Assembly (NCBI RefSeq): GCF_006715055.1
Contig: NZ_VFMN01000001.1
Location: 3,348,001 to 3,412,000, forward strand
DNA from: Lapillicoccus jejuensis
Lineage (GTDB): Bacteria; Actinomycetota; Actinomycetes; Actinomycetales; Dermatophilaceae
Length of the DNA: 64,000 nucleotides
Direction: 5' to 3'
The notes under the pieces: model-generated
Told to the model about the DNA's origin: nothing
What the model saw: the letters and a program-made list of their open reading frames with translations, nothing else
Database searches by the model: none
Made by a program: the position numbers and the translations under genes
Shown here: positions 61,701 through 64,000 of the stretch, piece after piece
Layout of the letters: each line of letters begins with the position of its first letter
How positions within the stretch are numbered: the stretch's first letter is position 1

Positions 61701-63351
61701 GCAGCTGCCCGGCCCGAAGGTCTACCCCTGGGTCGCCCGGATCCGGCACAGCACCCCCGGTGTCGGCCTCATCTCCCCGCCGCCGCACCACGACATCTAC
61801 TCGATCGAGGACCTCGCCCAGCTCATCCACGACCTGAAGAACGCCAACCCGCAGGCGCGGGTCCACGTCAAGCTGGTCAGCGAGATCGGCGTGGGCACCG
61901 TCGCGGCGGGGGTCTCCAAGGCGCACGCCGACGTCGTCCTCGTCTCGGGCCACGACGGCGGCACCGGCGCCTCGCCGCTCACCTCGCTCAAGCACGCCGG
62001 CGCCCCGTGGGAGCTCGGCCTGGCCGAGACCCAGCAGACGCTGCGCCTCAACGGCCTGCGCGACCGGATCGTCGTGCAGACCGACGGGCAGCTGAAGACC
62101 GGCCGCGACGTCGTCATCGCCGCGCTGCTCGGGGCCGAGGAGTTCGGCTTCGCCACCGCGCCGCTCGTCGTCTCCGGCTGCATCATGATGCGGGTCTGCC
62201 ACCTCGACACCTGCCCCGTCGGCGTCGCGACGCAGAACCCCGACCTGCGGGCGCGGTTCTCCGGCAAGCCGGAGTTCGTCGAGACGTTCTTCGAGTTCAT
62301 CGCGCAGGAGGTGCGCGAGTACCTCGCGCAGCTCGGCTTCCGCTCGGTCCAGGAGGCCGTCGGCCACGTGGAGTCGCTGCGGACCGAGCGGGCCGTCGCG
62401 CACTGGAAGGCGTCCGGGCTCGACCTCGCGCCGATCCTCACCGCGGTGCAGGACCCGACGGGCGGGACGCCGTACGCCTCCGCCACGCAGGACCACGGCC
62501 TGGAGAAGGCGCTGGACCACCAGCTCCTCGCCCTGGCCCGACCGGCGATCGAGGACGGCGAGCAGGTCCGCGCCGACATCGCGGTCCGCAACGTCAACCG
62601 GACCGTCGGCACGATGCTCGGCCACGAGGTGACCAAGCGGCACCCCCACGGCCTGCCCGACGGCACCGTCGAGCTGACCCTCACCGGGTCGGGCGGGCAG
62701 TCCTTCGGCGCGTTTCTCCCGAAGGGGGTCACCCTGGTCCTGCGCGGCGACTCCAACGACTACGTCGGCAAGGGCCTGTCCGGCGGCCGGATCGTCGTGC
62801 GCCCCGACCTCGCGGCGCACCTGACGGCGGAGACCAACGTCATCGCCGGCAACGTCATCGGGTACGGCGCCACGGAGGGGGAGATCTTCCTGCGCGGCCA
62901 GGTCGGCGAGCGCTTCTGCGTGCGCAACTCGGGCGCGACCGCCGTCGTCGAGGGCGTGGGCGACCACGGCTGCGAGTACATGACCGGTGGCGTGGCGCTC
63001 GTCCTCGGCGCGACCGGGCGCAACTTCGCGGCCGGCATGTCCGGCGGCGTCGCCTACGTGCTCGACCTCAACCCGCGGCTGGTCAACGCCGAGCTGGTCG
63101 ACCTGCTGCCGCTGCGCGAGCAGGACCTGCCCGTCGTGCAGGACCTGCTGCGCTCGCACCGCGAGTGGACCGACTCGGCCGTCGCCGACCGGCTGCTGCA
63201 GGACTGGGACACCGCGAAGGAGCGGTTCACCCTCGTCCTGCCCCGCGACTACCAGCGCGTCCTCGACGTGCGCGCCACCGCCGAGGCCGAGGGCCTCGAC
63301 CCGGACGGCGCCGAGGTCTGGGACCGGATCATGGAGGCATCCCGTGGCTGA
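58795..63351 (+). CDS. gltB: Glutamate synthase large subunit
   Basis: 1518 residues from TTG 58795 (AAGGACGGTG upstream). A 26-residue propeptide precedes the N-terminal nucleophile Cys27 ([14 protein letters not shown]) of the glutaminase domain. The FMN barrel includes [25 protein letters not shown] and [19 protein letters not shown]. The 3Fe-4S Cys are in [17 protein letters not shown], and the C-terminal GXGXG beta-helix ([30 protein letters not shown]) is intact. It makes glutamate from glutamine and 2-oxoglutarate. It overlaps gltD by 8 bp. Confidence 0.98.
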   Translation: MSAQRPLFTAHPADTGLYRRAHEHDACGVAMVATMRGRAGHDIVEHALTALRNLDHRGATGADPLVGDGAGILTQVPDAFLRGAVDFTLPATGAYAVGLAFLPRDADERAGVVSAIEEIAAQEGLKVLGWRDVPVVGDLVGEVARACMPHFAQLFVGSAVGRHVGIDLDRFAFCLRKRAERETDVYFASLSSRTLVYKGMLTTGQLEPFFPDLSHRDFETELALVHSRFSTNTFPSWPLAHPYRFIAHNGEINTVKGNRNWMRARESQLTSDIIPGNLERIFPVCTPDASDSASFDEVLELLHLGGRSLPHAVLMMIPEAWENNPDMDPARRAFYEFHSTFMEPWDGPACVTFTDGTLIGAVLDRNGLRPGRYAVTDDGLVVLASESGVLDLDPSRVVKRGRLQPGKMFLVDTEHGRIIGDEEIKSGLASRHPYEEWLHAGLINLTDLPEREHIVHTASSVARRQQTFGYTQEELRVLLTPMARTGGEALGSMGTDTPIAVLSSRPRLVFDYFTQLFAQVTNPPLDAIREELVTSLGTTMGPEGNALSASPAHARLVQLDFPVIDNDELAKIVHINADGDLPGYATHVVQGLYDVTGGAEAMRARIEEIFAEVSQAIRRGARFVVLSDRDSGRDLAPIPSLLLCSAVHHHLIREKTRTQVGLLVEAGDVREVHHVALLVGFGAAAVNPYLAMESVEDLVRSGTLTGVTPEKAVANLIKALGKGVLKVMSKMGISTVASYRGAQVFEAIGLSQELVDRYFTGTVSQLGGIGLDVLADEVAARHAVAYPPEGIHQAHRKLWVGGEYQWRREGEPHLFDPDTVFRLQHSTRQRRFDIFRQYTSRVDEQSQRLMTLRGLFELADAESTGRAPVPLDEVEPVTEIVKRFSTGAMSFGSISPEAHETLAVAMNRLGGKSNTGEGGESEDRLMDPARRSSIKQVASGRFGVTSLYLTQADDIQIKMAQGAKPGEGGQLPGPKVYPWVARIRHSTPGVGLISPPPHHDIYSIEDLAQLIHDLKNANPQARVHVKLVSEIGVGTVAAGVSKAHADVVLVSGHDGGTGASPLTSLKHAGAPWELGLAETQQTLRLNGLRDRIVVQTDGQLKTGRDVVIAALLGAEEFGFATAPLVVSGCIMMRVCHLDTCPVGVATQNPDLRARFSGKPEFVETFFEFIAQEVREYLAQLGFRSVQEAVGHVESLRTERAVAHWKASGLDLAPILTAVQDPTGGTPYASATQDHGLEKALDHQLLALARPAIEDGEQVRADIAVRNVNRTVGTMLGHEVTKRHPHGLPDGTVELTLTGSGGQSFGAFLPKGVTLVLRGDSNDYVGKGLSGGRIVVRPDLAAHLTAETNVIAGNVIGYGATEGEIFLRGQVGERFCVRNSGATAVVEGVGDHGCEYMTGGVALVLGATGRNFAAGMSGGVAYVLDLNPRLVNAELVDLLPLREQDLPVVQDLLRSHREWTDSAVADRLLQDWDTAKERFTLVLPRDYQRVLDVRATAEAEGLDPDGAEVWDRIMEASRG

Positions 63352-64000
63352 CCCGCAAGGCTTTCTCAAGGTCCGCGAGCGCGAGCTCCCGGCTCGCCGG
63401 CCGGTGCCGGTCCGGATCAAGGACTGGCGCGAGGTCTACGAGGAGCAGGAGCTCGGCCAGCTGCAGCGGCAGGCCGGGCGCTGCATGGACTGCGGCATCC
63501 CGTTCTGCCACAACGGCTGCCCGCTGGGCAACCTCGTCCCCGAGTGGAACGACCTGGCCTGGCGCGGCGACTGGACCGAGGCCATCGAGCGGCTGCACGC
63601 GACGAACAACTTCCCGGAGTTCACCGGGCGGCTGTGCCCCGCGCCGTGCGAGGCGGCCTGCGTGCTGGGGATCAACCAGCCGCCGGTGACGATCAAGCAG
63701 GTCGAGGTGACGACCATCGAGCAGGCCTTCGCGTCCGGCTCGGTGCGCCCGCAGCCGCCGGAGCGCCTGTCCGGCAAGACGGTCGCCGTCGTCGGGTCCG
63801 GCCCGGCCGGGCTCGCCGTCGCCCAGCAGCTGACCCGCGCCGGGCACACCGTCGCGGTCTACGAGCGGGCCGACAAGCCCGGCGGCCTGCTGCGCTACGG
63901 CATCCCCGAGTTCAAGATGGAGAAAGCGGTCCTCGACCGCCGCCTCGCGCAGATGGAGGCCGAGGGCACGCGGTTCCGCAACGGCGTCGCGGTCGGCGAG
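63344..64000 (+). CDS. gltD: Glutamate synthase small subunit, 3' end outside window
   Basis: 219 codons visible from GTG 63344. The N-terminal Fe-S domain has [17 protein letters not shown] and [13 protein letters not shown]. The FAD motif [17 protein letters not shown] and [14 protein letters not shown] follow. It feeds electrons from NADPH to GltB. The stop lies past base 64000. Confidence 0.97.
   Translation, partial: MADPQGFLKVRERELPARRPVPVRIKDWREVYEEQELGQLQRQAGRCMDCGIPFCHNGCPLGNLVPEWNDLAWRGDWTEAIERLHATNNFPEFTGRLCPAPCEAACVLGINQPPVTIKQVEVTTIEQAFASGSVRPQPPERLSGKTVAVVGSGPAGLAVAQQLTRAGHTVAVYERADKPGGLLRYGIPEFKMEKAVLDRRLAQMEAEGTRFRNGVAVGE

Overview
This window is a very GC-rich, densely packed chromosomal segment of an actinobacterium. 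Gene order and family content (trpE-membrane protein-trpC-trpB-trpA-lgt-gltB-gltD, thyA-folA divergent from dapA-rnj, ftsK, pgsA-cinA, SOS-type DUF222/HNH protein, SAM-IV riboswitch) suggest the order Micrococcales, perhaps the Intrasporangiaceae/Dermatophilaceae. That placement is inferred from content, not from a marker-gene tree. I see no rRNA, tRNA, CRISPR array, insertion sequence or prophage. This is core chromosome with a few accessory spots.

Layout. 1-890: start of a monocarboxylate-type sodium symporter and its DUF3311 partner (minus strand, symporter cut by the window edge). 1-5.1 kb: drug-type ABC exporter pair, lipoamide dehydrogenase, a methyltransferase. 5.2-8.2 kb: small membrane protein, then rpsO-pnp with the usual hairpin between them. 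8.3-16.9 kb: coiled-coil protein, GH36 alpha-galactosidase, dapB, glutathione peroxidase, AzlCD branched-chain amino acid exporter, DUF6314 protein, monoacylglycerol lipase, zinc-ribbon protein, GNAT acetyltransferase, lipoprotein. 16.9-18.9 kb: DUF222/HNH protein behind a perfect LexA box. 19.0-22.8 kb: paaABCDE, the phenylacetyl-CoA epoxidase operon. 22.8-28.6 kb: an SDR-like protein, folA-thyA, dapA-rnj and an EEP-family nuclease/phosphatase. 28.6-32.5 kb: DUF5666 protein, a cysteine-desulfurase-like aminotransferase behind a SAM-IV riboswitch, and a secreted metallopeptidase. 32.7-37.1 kb: ftsK, a GlsB-like stress membrane protein, an orphan LuxR response regulator and a TfoX-domain protein, followed by four 51-bp tandem repeats. 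37.3-45.0 kb: the complete kdpFABCDE potassium system on the minus strand. Divergent from it at 45.1 kb is an ion-channel-like protein with a non-canonical pore loop. 45.8-50.6 kb: membrane dipeptidase, rimO, pgsA, cinA, DUF402 protein. 50.6-64 kb: hisI-trpE and the trp/lgt/glt cluster, with gltD cut by the window edge.

The most general signal concerns expression. At least 18 genes on both strands have a -10-like hexamer (NANNNT, often TAGGCT, TAGGGT or TAGACT) followed by exactly six bases and then ATG or GTG, with no Shine-Dalgarno sequence required. This is the signature of leaderless transcription, and it fixes several start codons (lpdA, dapA, ftsK, the 9262 protein, glutathione peroxidase). 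Genes inside operons are instead joined by ATGA/GTGA overlaps or Shine-Dalgarno sites.

Other regulatory features stand out. They are the SAM-IV riboswitch (30741-30856), the LexA box (18932-18947), a hairpin with its own promoter between thyA and dapA (24890-24966), a 14-bp-arm inverted repeat abutting the response-regulator promoter (35996-36037), and the array of four identical 14-bp palindromes between the TfoX-domain gene and kdpE (37085-37251). The palindrome array is the least explained element here.
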